A stretch of 64,000 nt of DNA from Cupriavidus yeoncheonensis (GCF_905397275.1 NZ_CAJPUY010000002.1:124001-188000); one strand, 5' to 3'; counted from the stretch's first letter, positions 1-8,958 are shown. Numbers and translations are program-made. The notes: generated by a model not told the origin, from the sequence alone.

Positions 1-1091
1 AGCGGCGCCAGGCCGAATACGGTGATGAAGACGCGGCCCGGTACGCCGAAGGCCTCGCCGGTATGGAGCGGGAACAGCCAGTTCAGGAAGGTGTCGCCGG
101 CGGGCGCATCGGCAGGGTCGCGCACGCCGAGCCGCCGGCCGGTATAGGCATCGAGCCACAGGCGCGTGGCGCCGCTGTCCTGGCGCACCTCGCCCGGCTG
201 GCGCAGGCGCACCTCGTAGGCGTCGCCCGCCTTGCGCGGGAAGCTGATGCGGGTCACGGCGGCATGCGGGTATTCCGCCTGGGCGGCTGCCATCATCTGC
301 GCCGCGCCCAGCGGCCGCGTGCCCGGCTCGGCCGGCGCCGACACGTGCCTGGCCGGCGGCGTCACCGTCATCACGCTGGACACGATCGGCGTGACCCATT
401 TCGGCAGGTTCAGATACCAGCCCGAGAAGGCGATGATCGCCAGCACCGGTGCGGCAAAGATGCCGCCCGCACGATGCAGCGTATAGGTGAAGCGCGACCA
501 GGATCCACCGTGCGTGATACGGAACGCCTGCAGCATCGAACGCGGCCGCAGCTTGGGCCACCAGGCCGCGATGCCGAGCAGCACGGTGATCAGCAGCATC
601 ATGCCGCCCACGCCGGTGATGGTCTTGCCGGTCTCGCCGCTGAGCAGGTAGCGATGCAGGTGGAACAGCGTGGGCAGCAGTTGCTGGCGCGTCAGGCCGG
701 GCTCGCCCCACACGCGTTCGCCCTTCACCTCAAGCGTGACCGGGTCGATCATCACCTGGCGCGAACGCCCCGGCACCGCGCCGTCGGGCCCCTTGATCGG
801 GTACCAGGCGACAAAGACGCCATGTTCCTCGACCGGCAGCATCAGCAGGTTGGGCTTGCCATAGCCGGGACCGGACAGGCGCTCGGTGACGGCCTGGACC
901 GTATCGGGCAACACCGGCATCGGCACCGGCGCGGATGCCACGAGCAGGTCAGGGTTCAGCCACGCATCAAGCTCGTCGCGCCACGCAATGGTGGTGCCGG
1001 TGAGCCCCATGAGGACGAACAGCAGGCCGAAAACCAGGCCGATATACAGATGCAGCTTGACGATGACGACGCGAAGGCGGCCAGTGACCAT
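1..1091 (-). CDS. PepSY-associated membrane protein (partial, C-terminus off left edge)
   Basis: Translating the minus strand from the ATG at 1091 gives an uninterrupted frame to the window edge (363 codons). It opens with a basic segment and a membrane helix (LHLYIGLVFGLLFVLMGLTG) and has the family's spaced membrane histidines (LHRYLLSG, LHRAGGIFAAP, LFPLHTGEAFG). PepSY-TM proteins are inner-membrane proteins often encoded beside ferric-siderophore receptors and implicated in periplasmic iron reduction. Here a Fur-like palindrome lies about 75-95 bp upstream, which fits iron control. The frame continues open upstream of 1091 (a GTG lies further up), so the start is a choice. Downstream neighbours are outside the window. 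Family call is firm, exact role inferred. Confidence 0.8.
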   Translation of the reverse strand, partial: MVTGRLRVVIVKLHLYIGLVFGLLFVLMGLTGTTIAWRDELDAWLNPDLLVASAPVPMPVLPDTVQAVTERLSGPGYGKPNLLMLPVEEHGVFVAWYPIKGPDGAVPGRSRQVMIDPVTLEVKGERVWGEPGLTRQQLLPTLFHLHRYLLSGETGKTITGVGGMMLLITVLLGIAAWWPKLRPRSMLQAFRITHGGSWSRFTYTLHRAGGIFAAPVLAIIAFSGWYLNLPKWVTPIVSSVMTVTPPARHVSAPAEPGTRPLGAAQMMAAAQAEYPHAAVTRISFPRKAGDAYEVRLRQPGEVRQDSGATRLWLDAYTGRRLGVRDPADAPAGDTFLNWLFPLHTGEAFGVPGRVFITVFGLAP

Positions 1092-1164
1092 GGGGCGACA
1101 GAAGGAAATGCGAAAGCCGGCGGGAATGACGCATGAAGCATGCTGCACGCCACGGGCCAAGCGA

Positions 1165-1185
1165 TGCAAATGGGAAAGATTCGCA
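1165..1185 (-). promoter_or_regulatory. Candidate Fur box upstream of the PepSY gene
   Basis: On the minus strand the site reads TGCGAAT-N7-ATTTGCA, arms matching 6 of 7 as an inverted repeat. It resembles the GCGAAT..ATTCTCATT-type Fur boxes of beta/gamma-proteobacteria (about 15 of 19 core positions by eye). It lies in the 208-bp gap between the end of cobQ and the PepSY start, so it most likely controls the PepSY gene. Pattern seen; Fur binding inferred. Confidence 0.45.
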
Positions 1186-1299
1186 ATTCTATCAGGCCGC
1201 AGGCACGCGGTTGCGCCGGTGCGGCGGAATGACGACCCGCCGCCCTGCCGCTGATGTCCCCGTGCCCGCACGGCTCGCACGGCTACAGCCGAAGGCGCC

Positions 1300-2823
1300 T
1301 CAGCGGCGCAGTGGCGCGAACATGGCGTGCAGATCGAGGTGGCTCGCGACGCTGTCGGCCAGCCGCTCGATCGAGGCCTCGCGCAGGGCCGCCAGGTCGA
1401 TCCCCTGCGCGCCGTCCAGCCCGGCCCAGCGCAGCAGCGCCTGGCAGGCCGCCGGCTCGTCGAACAGGCCGTGCACGTAGGTCGCCAGCACCTGGCCGTC
1501 TTCGGAACAGGCACCGTCGGGGCGTGCCTTGCCATCGCCCTCATCCAGCCACAGTGCCGGGCGATCGAGCCCGGCGCCGCGACTCACGCCCATGTGAATC
1601 TCGTAGCCGCTGACCGCGGCCTGCGCGCCTGACAGCCGGCCGCTGACATGGCGAAGCTGCTTGTGCGGCGCGAGCGTGGTCTCATAGTCGAGCCAGCCGA
1701 AGCCCGCGCTGCTGCCCGCCAGCCCTTCATGCCCGGCGGGATCATGGATCTGCCGGCCCAGCATCTGCATGCCGCCGCAGATGCCGATCACCTTGCCGCC
1801 ATAGCGCAGGTGACGGCGCAGGGCGGGCTCCCAGCCGTTGGCCCGCAGGAAGTCCAGGTCGGCGCGCACGCTCTTGCTGCCGGGCAGGATCACGAGGTCC
1901 GCGGGCGGCACCGGCATGCCCGGCCCGATGAAGCGGAGGTCCACCTGCGGATGGGCTCGCAGCGCATCGAAATCGGTATGGTTCGAGATCCGCGGCAGCA
2001 CCGGCACGATCACGCGCAGCAGCGTGTCGGGCGCGCCTTGCTTGGCCGACTGCGTGCAGATGATGGCGTCTTCCGCATCCAGATGCAGGCCATGCAGGTA
2101 GGGAAGCACGCCGAATACCGACTTGCCGGTGCGCGCCTCCAGCCAGTCCAGCCCGGGCTCCAGCAGGCCGATATCGCCGCGGAAGCGGTTGATGATGAAG
2201 CCGGTGACGCGCGCGCGCTCGCTGTCCGACAGGCAGTCCAGCGTGCCCACGAGGTGCGCGAAGACACCGCCGCGGTCGATGTCGGCCACCAGCACGACGG
2301 GGCAATCGACGCGCTCGGCAAACCCCATGTTGGCGATGTCGCGGTCACGCAGGTTGATTTCGGCAGGGCTGCCGGCGCCCTCCACCACGACCACGTCATA
2401 GGCCTGCGTCAGGCGCGCGTGCGAAGCCAGCACGGCCTTCATGGCCTCGGGCTTGTAGGCGTGATAGGCGCGCGCATCCAGATCGAGCCGGGCCTGGCCG
2501 TGGATGATGATCTGCGCGCCGGTGTCGCTGCTGGGCTTGAGCAGCACCGGATTCATGTCGGTATGCGGCGCCAGCCCGGCGGCTAGCGCCTGCAGCGCCT
2601 GGGCGCGGCCGATCTCGCCGCCGTCGGCCGTCACGGCGCTGTTCAGCGCCATGTTCTGCGGCTTGAATGGCACCACGCGCGTGCCGGCGCGGGCCAGCAC
2701 GCGGCACAGGCCCGCGACGATCGTGCTCTTCCCGGCGTCGGAAGTCGTGCCCTGGACCATCAGCGTGCCGCGCAGGGCACCCGTGTCGCCGTCGTCAGTC
2801 GTTTCAGAAGCATCACATTGCAT
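1300..2823 (-). CDS. cobQ: Cobyric acid synthase (adenosylcobyrate-forming amidotransferase)
   Basis: CobQ/CbiP amidates side chains b, d, e and g of adenosylcobyrinate a,c-diamide using glutamine and ATP. The 507-residue product has the N-terminal dethiobiotin-synthetase-like P-loop variant [11 protein letters not shown] (residues 24-34) and a C-terminal class I glutamine amidotransferase domain with the nucleophile-containing [10 protein letters not shown] and the histidine segment TYVHGLFD. Length is normal for the family (about 480-510). The ATG at 2823 adds about 20 residues before the conserved MVQGTT; a later start at that Met is possible. It is transcribed away from cobU across a 72-bp gap. 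Confidence 0.93.
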   Translation of the reverse strand: MQCDASETTDDGDTGALRGTLMVQGTTSDAGKSTIVAGLCRVLARAGTRVVPFKPQNMALNSAVTADGGEIGRAQALQALAAGLAPHTDMNPVLLKPSSDTGAQIIIHGQARLDLDARAYHAYKPEAMKAVLASHARLTQAYDVVVVEGAGSPAEINLRDRDIANMGFAERVDCPVVLVADIDRGGVFAHLVGTLDCLSDSERARVTGFIINRFRGDIGLLEPGLDWLEARTGKSVFGVLPYLHGLHLDAEDAIICTQSAKQGAPDTLLRVIVPVLPRISNHTDFDALRAHPQVDLRFIGPGMPVPPADLVILPGSKSVRADLDFLRANGWEPALRRHLRYGGKVIGICGGMQMLGRQIHDPAGHEGLAGSSAGFGWLDYETTLAPHKQLRHVSGRLSGAQAAVSGYEIHMGVSRGAGLDRPALWLDEGDGKARPDGACSEDGQVLATYVHGLFDEPAACQALLRWAGLDGAQGIDLAALREASIERLADSVASHLDLHAMFAPLRR

Positions 2824-2895
2824 AGCGGCCGATTATCTCACCCGTCCATCTCACCTGTCCGTGCGACGACCGGATGCGACCGCTACAATACCCGG
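2824..2895. promoter_or_regulatory. Divergent cobQ/cobU promoter region
   Basis: The 72-bp gap carries back-to-back -10-like hexamers: GATAAT on the minus strand (2832-2837) ahead of cobQ, with CGGACA 18 bp further upstream as a partial -35, and TACAAT on the plus strand (2884-2889) only 6 bp before the cobU ATG. Both are so close to the start codons that the messages would be leaderless or nearly so. No cobalamin riboswitch fits in this space. Hexamers are seen; promoter function is inferred. Confidence 0.4.
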
Positions 2896-3555
2896 ATGGA
2901 AACACCGGCCATCGATACCGCGTCCGCCACGGCCGTGGAGCCCCGCCGGGCCGCGAACGGCCATGGCCCGCGCCAGCTCACGCTGGTGCTCGGCGGCGCA
3001 CGCTCGGGCAAGAGCCATTACGCCGAGCAGCTGGCGACCGACCACGCCACCATCAAGGGCGGGCCGGTCACCTACATTGCCACGGCGCGCCAGGACCCCG
3101 ACCAGACCGACGAAGAGCTGGAGTTGCGCATCGCGCTGCACCGCGCCCGCCGGCCGGCCGACTGGCACCTGGTCGAAGAACCGGTGCGCCTGGCCGATGC
3201 GCTCTACGCGCATGCGCGCCACGATGGCTGCATCCTGGTGGACTGCGTCACGCTGTGGCTCAACAACCTGCTGTTCCCGAAGGACCGCGCGTATCCCGAG
3301 CACGGTGTGATCACGCCGCCGGACATCTTCGCCGAAGAAATCGAAGCGCTGCTCAACGCCCTGCCCACGCTCCCCGGCCACGTGATCCTGGTCTCGAACG
3401 AGATCGGCTTCGGCGTGGTGCCGATGGGCGCCATCACCCGCTTCTACGTCGACGAACTCGGCCGCCTGAACCAGAAGCTGGCCGCGGCCGCGGATTGCGT
3501 GCGTCTGCTCGTCGCCGGCATTCCCATTCCCGTCAAAGGCCCCGACCCGGCATGA
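2896..3555 (+). CDS. cobU: Adenosylcobinamide kinase / adenosylcobinamide-phosphate guanylyltransferase
   Basis: CobU/CobP phosphorylates adenosylcobinamide and transfers GMP to it, preparing the corrinoid for nucleotide-loop attachment. The 219-residue product has Walker A GGARSGKS (33-40), the HRARRPADWHLVEEP segment that holds the guanylylated histidine, and the conserved LVDCVTLWLNNLL and SNEIGFGVVP motifs. A roughly 27-residue N-terminal extension precedes the usual start of the fold. The frame is open further upstream, but the ATG at 2896 sits just after a TACAAT box. Its stop overlaps the cbiB start (ATGA), so the two are translationally coupled. Confidence 0.92.
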   Translation: METPAIDTASATAVEPRRAANGHGPRQLTLVLGGARSGKSHYAEQLATDHATIKGGPVTYIATARQDPDQTDEELELRIALHRARRPADWHLVEEPVRLADALYAHARHDGCILVDCVTLWLNNLLFPKDRAYPEHGVITPPDIFAEEIEALLNALPTLPGHVILVSNEIGFGVVPMGAITRFYVDELGRLNQKLAAAADCVRLLVAGIPIPVKGPDPA

Positions 3556-4532
3556 TCATGTTGTCCTGGCCGGCATGCGCGGCCGCGGCGCTGGCAGGCG
3601 TGCTGCTGGACCAATGGCTGGGCGAGCCGAAGCGCTGGCATCCGCTGGTCGGATTCGGCCACCTGGCCAATGCGCTGGAACGCCGCTTCAACCGTTCTCC
3701 GCAGACGACTCCCGCCTGGCGCCAGCGAATCGCCGGCCTTGCCGCATGGTCGGTGATGGTGCTGGTGCCGGCCGCGCTGGTCTCGCTGCTGGCCGATGTC
3801 GCAACGGGCCGGCATCCGTGGCTCGGCTGGATGGTGCACGTCGTCGCGCTCTACGCCGCGCTGGGCGCGCGCAGCCTGCAGCAGCATATCGCCCCGATCG
3901 CCGCAGCGCTGGCACGTGCCGACCTTGACGCAGCGCGCGCACTGACGGCTCGCATCGTTTCACGCGATACGGCCGATGCCGACAGCGAAGCGCTCGCGCG
4001 CGCCGCGTGCGAATCGGCGCTGGAGAACGGCAATGACGCCATCTTCGGCGCGCTGTTCTGGTTCCTTGTCGGCGGCGCGCCTGCGGTGATCGCGTTCCGG
4101 CTGGCCAATACGCTCGATGCCATGTGGGGCTACCGCACGCCGCGCCTGCGGTATTTCGGCTGGGCCGCCGCACGGCTGGACGATGTCCTCAACCTCGCGC
4201 CCGCGCGGCTGACGGCGCTGTCCTACGCGCTGCTCGGCGCCACCGCGCAGGCCCTGCGCTGCTGGCGGACACAGGCACCGGCCTGGTCCAGCCCGAACGC
4301 GGGTCCGGTGATGGCCGCCGGCGCTGGCGCGGTTGGCGTGGCGCTGGGCGGTCCGGCCCGCTACCACGGCGAACTCGAGGCGCGTCCGCCGCTAGGCGCC
4401 GGCGCCCGGCCGGATGCGGCCCATGTGGTGGCCTGCCTGCGGCTGGTGCGGCGCACGTTGTGGCTGTGGCTTGCGCTGGCCCTCGCGAGCGCCGCGGCAC
4501 TGTACGCGTTTCCCGCCCTGCCACTCACATGA
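3552..4532 (+). CDS. cbiB: Adenosylcobinamide-phosphate synthase, membrane protein
   Basis: CbiB (CobD in the Pseudomonas denitrificans naming) joins adenosylcobyrate to (R)-1-aminopropan-2-ol or its O-phosphate, forming adenosylcobinamide (phosphate) at the membrane. The 326-residue protein has the family's N-terminal LLDQWLGEPKRWHPLVGFG, several hydrophobic helices and the signature SALENGNDAIFGALFW...LANTLDAMWGYRTPRLRYFGWAAARLDD. It overlaps cobU at its start and the PLP enzyme at its end (both ATGA), so the three genes are one translation-coupled unit. Confidence 0.92.
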   Translation: MIMLSWPACAAAALAGVLLDQWLGEPKRWHPLVGFGHLANALERRFNRSPQTTPAWRQRIAGLAAWSVMVLVPAALVSLLADVATGRHPWLGWMVHVVALYAALGARSLQQHIAPIAAALARADLDAARALTARIVSRDTADADSEALARAACESALENGNDAIFGALFWFLVGGAPAVIAFRLANTLDAMWGYRTPRLRYFGWAAARLDDVLNLAPARLTALSYALLGATAQALRCWRTQAPAWSSPNAGPVMAAGAGAVGVALGGPARYHGELEARPPLGAGARPDAAHVVACLRLVRRTLWLWLALALASAAALYAFPALPLT

Positions 4533-5551
4533 AACCCGCTCTGTCCCCCATCCGCCACGGCGGCGACCTGCAGGCGGCCGTGCGCCGCTACGGACGCCCT
4601 GCCGCCGAATGGCTGGACCTGTCCACCGGCATCAATCCGACCGGCTATCCGGTTCCGCCGATCCACGGCGACGCGTGGCGGCGCCTGCCCGAGGACGACG
4701 ACGGTCTCGCGCAAATCGCGGCCCGCGCATTCGGCGCGCAACAGGCGTTGCCGGTCGCCGGCTCGCAGGCCGCGATCCGCACGCTGCCGCAACTGCTTGG
4801 GCGCGGCCGCGTCGGCGTTGCCGCGCTCGGATACAGCGAGTACGCCCCTGCGTTCGCCGCTGCGGGTCATGACGTCGTGCTGCTCGGCGAATCGGACTTC
4901 GCACAGCCTTCGCTGGCCGATGGCCTGGACCACCTTGTCGTGGTCAACCCGAACAATCCGACCGGCCGGCTGCTCCCGCCAGAAGCGCTGCTGAACTGGC
5001 ACGCGACCCTGGCCCGGCGCGGCGGCACCCTGATCGTCGACGAAGCCTTCATCGACTGCACGCCCGGGCACTCCATCGCGGCTCGCAGCGGCGCGCCGGG
5101 GCTGGTGGTGCTGCGCTCGCTCGGCAAGTTCTTCGGGCTCGCCGGCGTCCGCTGCGGCTTCGTGCTCGGCGAGCGCGCCTGGCTCGATGCGCTGGATGAG
5201 CGCCTGGGCCACTGGACCGTGTCGGGCCCGGCACGCGTGATCGCCCGGGCGGCGCTGGCCGATACCGCATGGCAGGCCGCCAACCGTGACAGGCTGGCCG
5301 CATGTGGCGAGCGCCTGTCGGCGCTGCTGCGCCGCTGCGGCCTGCAGCCTGTGATGCAACCGCTGTTCTGCTGGGTGCCCCATGAAGACGCGGCCCGCCT
5401 GCACGATGCGCTGGCCAGGCATGGCGTCTGGACCCGCCGCTTCGATGCCGCCGGCGACTGCCCGCCGGGCCTGCGCCTCGGCCTGCCGCCCGATACACCG
5501 CTCACATGGCGGCATCTGGAAGCCGCGCTGGCTGCCGTGATGCGCCGCTGA
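4529..5551 (+). CDS. cobC: Threonine-phosphate decarboxylase (PLP-dependent, CobC/CobD type)
   Basis: This enzyme decarboxylates L-threonine-O-3-phosphate to aminopropanol phosphate, the linker that CbiB attaches to the corrin ring. The 340-residue product is a fold-type I aminotransferase-like protein with LSTGINPTGYP near the N-terminus, VVNPNNPTGRL, VDEAF, and the PLP-lysine motif RSLGKFFGLAG (Lys200). The ATG overlaps the cbiB stop. Naming is confusing: P. denitrificans CobC corresponds to Salmonella CobD, whereas Salmonella CobC is the phosphatase encoded at 6510-7100. Confidence 0.88.
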   Translation: MKPALSPIRHGGDLQAAVRRYGRPAAEWLDLSTGINPTGYPVPPIHGDAWRRLPEDDDGLAQIAARAFGAQQALPVAGSQAAIRTLPQLLGRGRVGVAALGYSEYAPAFAAAGHDVVLLGESDFAQPSLADGLDHLVVVNPNNPTGRLLPPEALLNWHATLARRGGTLIVDEAFIDCTPGHSIAARSGAPGLVVLRSLGKFFGLAGVRCGFVLGERAWLDALDERLGHWTVSGPARVIARAALADTAWQAANRDRLAACGERLSALLRRCGLQPVMQPLFCWVPHEDAARLHDALARHGVWTRRFDAAGDCPPGLRLGLPPDTPLTWRHLEAALAAVMRR

Positions 5552-5594
5552 ACGCCACCACCGCGCCACCACCGCGAACCCACTCATCAAGCCG

Positions 5595-6509
5595 ATGCCT
5601 GATCGTATTGCCGCTGTACGCCACCTCGTTGTCGCCGCATGGATCTGCGCTGCCGCGCCGGCCATGGCCGCCATTTCCGTCGTCGACGATGCCGGCCAGA
5701 CCGTCACGCTCGCCCAGCCCGCGCGACGCGTGGTGTCGCTGGCACCGCACGTGACCGAGCTGATCTACGCCGCGGGCGGCGGCGAGCGCATCGTCGGCAC
5801 CGTGCATTACAGCGACTATCCGCCGCAGGCGCGCGATATCCCGCGCGTCGGCGACAACAAGGCGCTGGACCTCGAACGCATTGCCGCGCTCAAGCCGGAC
5901 CTCATCGTGGTGTGGCGCCACGGCAATGCGCAGAAGCAGACCGACCGCCTGCGCGCACTTGGCCTGCCGCTGTTCTACAGCGAGCCGCGCCGGCTCGATG
6001 CCATCCCCGAGAACCTGGAGAAGCTCGGCACCCTGCTGGGCACCGAAGCCGTGGCCCGCCGTGCGGCGGAGGACTTCCGCCAGCGCGTGGCAACGCTGCG
6101 CAAGACCTATGCGGGCAAGCCGGCCGTCACGGTGTTCTACCAGGTGTGGCAGCAGCCGCTGATGACGCTGAACGGCCAGCACCTCGTGAGCGACCTGCTG
6201 GCGCTGTGCGGCGGCCGCAACCTGTTTGCCGCCGAGTCTCCGCTGGTTCCCACCGTATCCGTCGAGGCCGTGGTGGCCGGCAATCCGGAAGTCATGCTGA
6301 CCGCGGGCACGGGCGCCACGCCATCGGACCGGCCGCTGGCGGATTTTGCGATGTGGGAGAAATGGAAGCAGGTCACCGCGGTCGCACGCGGCAACCTGTT
6401 CACGATCAACGGCGACCTGGTCAACCGCGCCGGCCCGCGCGTGGTCCAGGGCGCCGAGCAGATCTGCAAGGACCTCGACACGGCGCGCAGCCGCCGGCCC
6501 GCGCGCTGA
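5595..6509 (+). CDS. btuF: Cobalamin ABC transporter periplasmic binding protein
   Basis: BtuF binds cobalamin in the periplasm and delivers it to BtuCD. The 304-residue protein has a cleavable signal peptide (hydrophobic to about residue 25, AAPAMAA) and one Fe-siderophore/B12-type binding domain: RRVVSLAPHVTELIYAAG, VGTVHYSDYP, LDLERIAALKPDLIVVW, and a C-terminal NGDLVNRAGPRVVQGAE. It lies 43 bp after the PLP enzyme, while its partners btuC and btuD are in the opposite-strand operon. Its stop codon directly abuts the stop codon of the convergent phosphatase. Confidence 0.9.
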   Translation: MPDRIAAVRHLVVAAWICAAAPAMAAISVVDDAGQTVTLAQPARRVVSLAPHVTELIYAAGGGERIVGTVHYSDYPPQARDIPRVGDNKALDLERIAALKPDLIVVWRHGNAQKQTDRLRALGLPLFYSEPRRLDAIPENLEKLGTLLGTEAVARRAAEDFRQRVATLRKTYAGKPAVTVFYQVWQQPLMTLNGQHLVSDLLALCGGRNLFAAESPLVPTVSVEAVVAGNPEVMLTAGTGATPSDRPLADFAMWEKWKQVTAVARGNLFTINGDLVNRAGPRVVQGAEQICKDLDTARSRRPAR

Positions 6510-7100
6510 TCAGCCAGCGCTGCGGTTCCACCAGGCGAGTTGCGGCGTGCCGCGGCCGAGGCGGAACAGGCAGCTCGCACCGAAGCCCAGCTCCCAGCCC
6601 AGCGTCGTGCCCAGGGGCAGGCCGAGCCAGTGCGCGGCCAGCATGCGCATCGGTCCCGCGTGGCCGACCACCCACAGGCAGTCATCGGATGCGCCCGGTT
6701 GCGCCAGCGAAGCCGCCCAGCCGCACACGCGCGCCATGGCCTGTGCCGCGGTTTCGCCGCGATGCGGGCAGGCATCGAGCAGGTCCTGCGCGAGCGCGTC
6801 GAGTTCACCGCGCGGGATATCGTCCCATGCGCGTCCTTCCCACACGCCGAAGTCGATCTCTGCAAGCCGCGGCTCGGATTCGGGCTCCAGCGTGTGCGCA
6901 GGCAAGGCCTGCAGCAGCAGCCGGGCCGTGTCCGCGGCGCGCCGCAGGGGACTCGTCAGCACGCGCTGCGGTGTCGGCAGCGCCGCAACGATGGCAGCCG
7001 GTGCCGGCACGACCGGCGTGGCCAGGCACAGGTCCAGGCGGCCATAGCAGATGCCGGGGTCGATATCTGGCCGCGCGTGGCGGATCAGGACCACGTCCAT
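6510..7100 (-). CDS. cobC: Histidine phosphatase, probable alpha-ribazole phosphatase
   Basis: CobC dephosphorylates alpha-ribazole-5'-phosphate or the equivalent 5'-phosphate of adenosylcobalamin, finishing the nucleotide loop. The 196-residue protein is a branch-2 histidine phosphatase: LIRHARP at 5-11 with catalytic His8, SPLRRAADTA, the acid motif EIDFGVWEGRAWDDIP, and the second histidine in VVGHAGPMR. The ATG at 7100 is chosen because the RHA motif follows at once; the frame runs open much further upstream through cobS. It overlaps the end of cobS by 16 nt and is the last gene of the riboswitch-led operon. Confidence 0.85.
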   Translation of the reverse strand: MDVVLIRHARPDIDPGICYGRLDLCLATPVVPAPAAIVAALPTPQRVLTSPLRRAADTARLLLQALPAHTLEPESEPRLAEIDFGVWEGRAWDDIPRGELDALAQDLLDACPHRGETAAQAMARVCGWAASLAQPGASDDCLWVVGHAGPMRMLAAHWLGLPLGTTLGWELGFGASCLFRLGRGTPQLAWWNRSAG

Positions 7101-7861
7101 GCCGCGGCCACCAGGTAGATCAGCAGTTCGGCCAGTTGCTGGGCCAGGCCGAGACAGTCGCCCGTGTAGCCGCCGATACGGCGCACGAAGTAGCGGCCCA
7201 GCAGGAAGCGCAGGATCGCCAGCGCGGCCAGCGCCACGCCCGCAAAGGCCGGCGACACCAGCACCAGCGGCGCGGCGCCGCACAGCAGCGCAAAGGCCAG
7301 CCCCGCTGCGCCGGGCCGCTGCGCCACGGGTTTCGCCTTGCCCTCGTCGCGCACATAGTCCAGCGTGGCCAGGTAGCTCACGGCCATGGCGCGGCTGGCG
7401 CCATGCGCGGCGACCAGCACCAGCAGCAACTCGGCCGGCCCGCCGCGCGCGCCGATGGCCACCAGCAGTTGCCACTTGAGCAGCAGCGCCACGACCAGCG
7501 CGATCGCGCCAAACGCGCCGATGCGCGAATCGTGCATGATGCGCAGTACGTCCTCGCGCCGCCACGCACCGCCGAAGGCATCCACGCAATCGGCCAGGCC
7601 GTCTTCATGGAAGGCGCCGGTCAGCAGCAAGCTTGCCGCCATGCCCAGCAGCACCGCCACGCCGGGCGGCCACCATTGCAGCGCGCCCCACGTGGCCAAT
7701 GCGGCCACGGCACCGACCAGCAGGCCGACGAACGGAAAGTAGCGCGCGGCCGCGTTCAGGTAGCGCGGCTCGTAGCCGACCCAGCGCGCCAGCGGCGACG
7801 GCAGCGGCACCCGGGTGAAGTAGCCGAGCGCGGTCAGGAAGAAGCGCAGTTCGTCGGCCAT
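7085..7861 (-). CDS. cobS: Adenosylcobinamide-GDP ribazoletransferase (cobalamin synthase)
   Basis: CobS is the integral-membrane enzyme that joins adenosylcobinamide-GDP to alpha-ribazole (phosphate). The product from the ATG at 7861 has 258 residues, many hydrophobic helices, and the conserved motifs LRFFLTALGYFTRVPLP and FHEDGLADCVDAFGGAW...DSRIGAFGAIAL, whose acidic residues bind metal. A GTG at 7894 would add 11 residues and overlap cobT by 23 nt; 7861 is preferred because the conserved fold begins there and the start is ATG. It sits between cobT and the phosphatase, its pathway neighbours. Confidence 0.9.
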   Translation of the reverse strand: MADELRFFLTALGYFTRVPLPSPLARWVGYEPRYLNAAARYFPFVGLLVGAVAALATWGALQWWPPGVAVLLGMAASLLLTGAFHEDGLADCVDAFGGAWRREDVLRIMHDSRIGAFGAIALVVALLLKWQLLVAIGARGGPAELLLVLVAAHGASRAMAVSYLATLDYVRDEGKAKPVAQRPGAAGLAFALLCGAAPLVLVSPAFAGVALAALAILRFLLGRYFVRRIGGYTGDCLGLAQQLAELLIYLVAAAWTWS

Positions 7862-7871
7862 GCGGGCGCGA

Positions 7872-8912
7872 TCAGGCCGAAGCGCCGCTGACACCGGCGC
7901 CGCTGAAGGTGGCCATCTCGTTCAGGAAGGCCGCGGCGGAGGCCACCAGTGGCCACGCCAGCGCCGCGCCGGTCCCCTCGCCGAGGCGCAGATCCAGCGC
8001 CAGCAGCGGCTCGGCCTCAAAATGGTCGAGCAGCGCGCGATGGCCGCGCTCGTGCGAGCAGTGCGAGAACACGCAGTAATGCAGCACGCGGGCGTCAATG
8101 GATTGCGCCACCAGCAGCGCGGCCGAGGCAATGAAGCCATCGACCAGGATCACCATGCGGCTTGCCGCGGCGGCCAGGAAGGCACCGGCCATCATCGCGA
8201 TCTCGAAGCCGCCGAACGCGGCCAGCACATCCAGCGGTGCCACGGCGTCCGCGTGCAGGGCGAGCGCGCGTTCGAGCACTTCACGCTTGCGCGCGAGGCC
8301 GTCGTCGTCGAGCCCGGTGCCGCGGCCGATGCAGTCGGCCAGCGGCAGGCCCGTGAGCCGGCTCATCAGGCAGGCCGCGGACGAGGTATTGGCGATGCCC
8401 ATCTCGCCGAAGCCGATCACATTGCAGCCCTGCTGCGCGGCGCGCAGCACACGGGCCATGCCGGCCATCATCGCCGCGCTGGCCTGCTCCATGCTCATGG
8501 CGCGCGTTTCGGCAAAGTTCTGCGTACCGTCGGCGATCCGGCAATTGACCAGTCCCGGCGAAGCGGGCAACGGCGCGCGCACGCCGGCATCGACGACTTC
8601 GAGCGCAATGCCGTGCAGGCGCGAGAACACATTGATGGCCGCACCGCCCTTCAGGAAGTTCAGCACCATCTGCGCGGTGACTTCGGCGGGATAGGCGCTC
8701 ACGCCGGCGTCAGCCACGCCGTGGTCGCCCGCGAAGACGATCACGGTGGGGCGTTTCAGCGCAGGCTGCGTAGTGCCGCAGATCAGGCCGATCTGCATGG
8801 CGAGGTCTTCCAGGCGGCCGAGCGCGCCGAGCGGCTTGGTCTTGTCGTCGATGGCGGCCCGCAGGGCCGGACGCAGCGCGTCGTCGAGAGGGGCGATTTC
8901 CGGGAACATCAT
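7872..8912 (-). CDS. cobT: Nicotinate-nucleotide-dimethylbenzimidazole phosphoribosyltransferase
   Basis: CobT activates the lower ligand base, making alpha-ribazole phosphate from dimethylbenzimidazole and nicotinate mononucleotide. The protein (346 residues from the ATG at 8912) has DKTKPLGALGRLEDLA near the N-terminus, AGDHGVADAGVSAYP, and the C-terminal LGEGTGAALAWP with the catalytic glutamate. A TTG at 8921 would add three residues. It lies 46 bp from cobO and 10 bp from cobS in the minus-strand operon. Confidence 0.92.
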   Translation of the reverse strand: MMFPEIAPLDDALRPALRAAIDDKTKPLGALGRLEDLAMQIGLICGTTQPALKRPTVIVFAGDHGVADAGVSAYPAEVTAQMVLNFLKGGAAINVFSRLHGIALEVVDAGVRAPLPASPGLVNCRIADGTQNFAETRAMSMEQASAAMMAGMARVLRAAQQGCNVIGFGEMGIANTSSAACLMSRLTGLPLADCIGRGTGLDDDGLARKREVLERALALHADAVAPLDVLAAFGGFEIAMMAGAFLAAAASRMVILVDGFIASAALLVAQSIDARVLHYCVFSHCSHERGHRALLDHFEAEPLLALDLRLGEGTGAALAWPLVASAAAFLNEMATFSGAGVSGASA

Positions 8913-8958
8913 GATGCGCAATGAGTACGAGTAAGAACGGACCGGCCGCAGTGTACCG

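Noticed and set aside
2824..2895. Second cobalamin riboswitch for cobQ/cobU
   Set aside because: The gap is only 72 bp and lacks the CCCGCAACGG-type core and GCCACTG box.
5639..7891. 750-codon plus-strand frame spanning btuF, cobC and cobS
   Set aside because: Crosses three genes on two strands in a wrong frame and reads as Arg/Ala/Gly low complexity.
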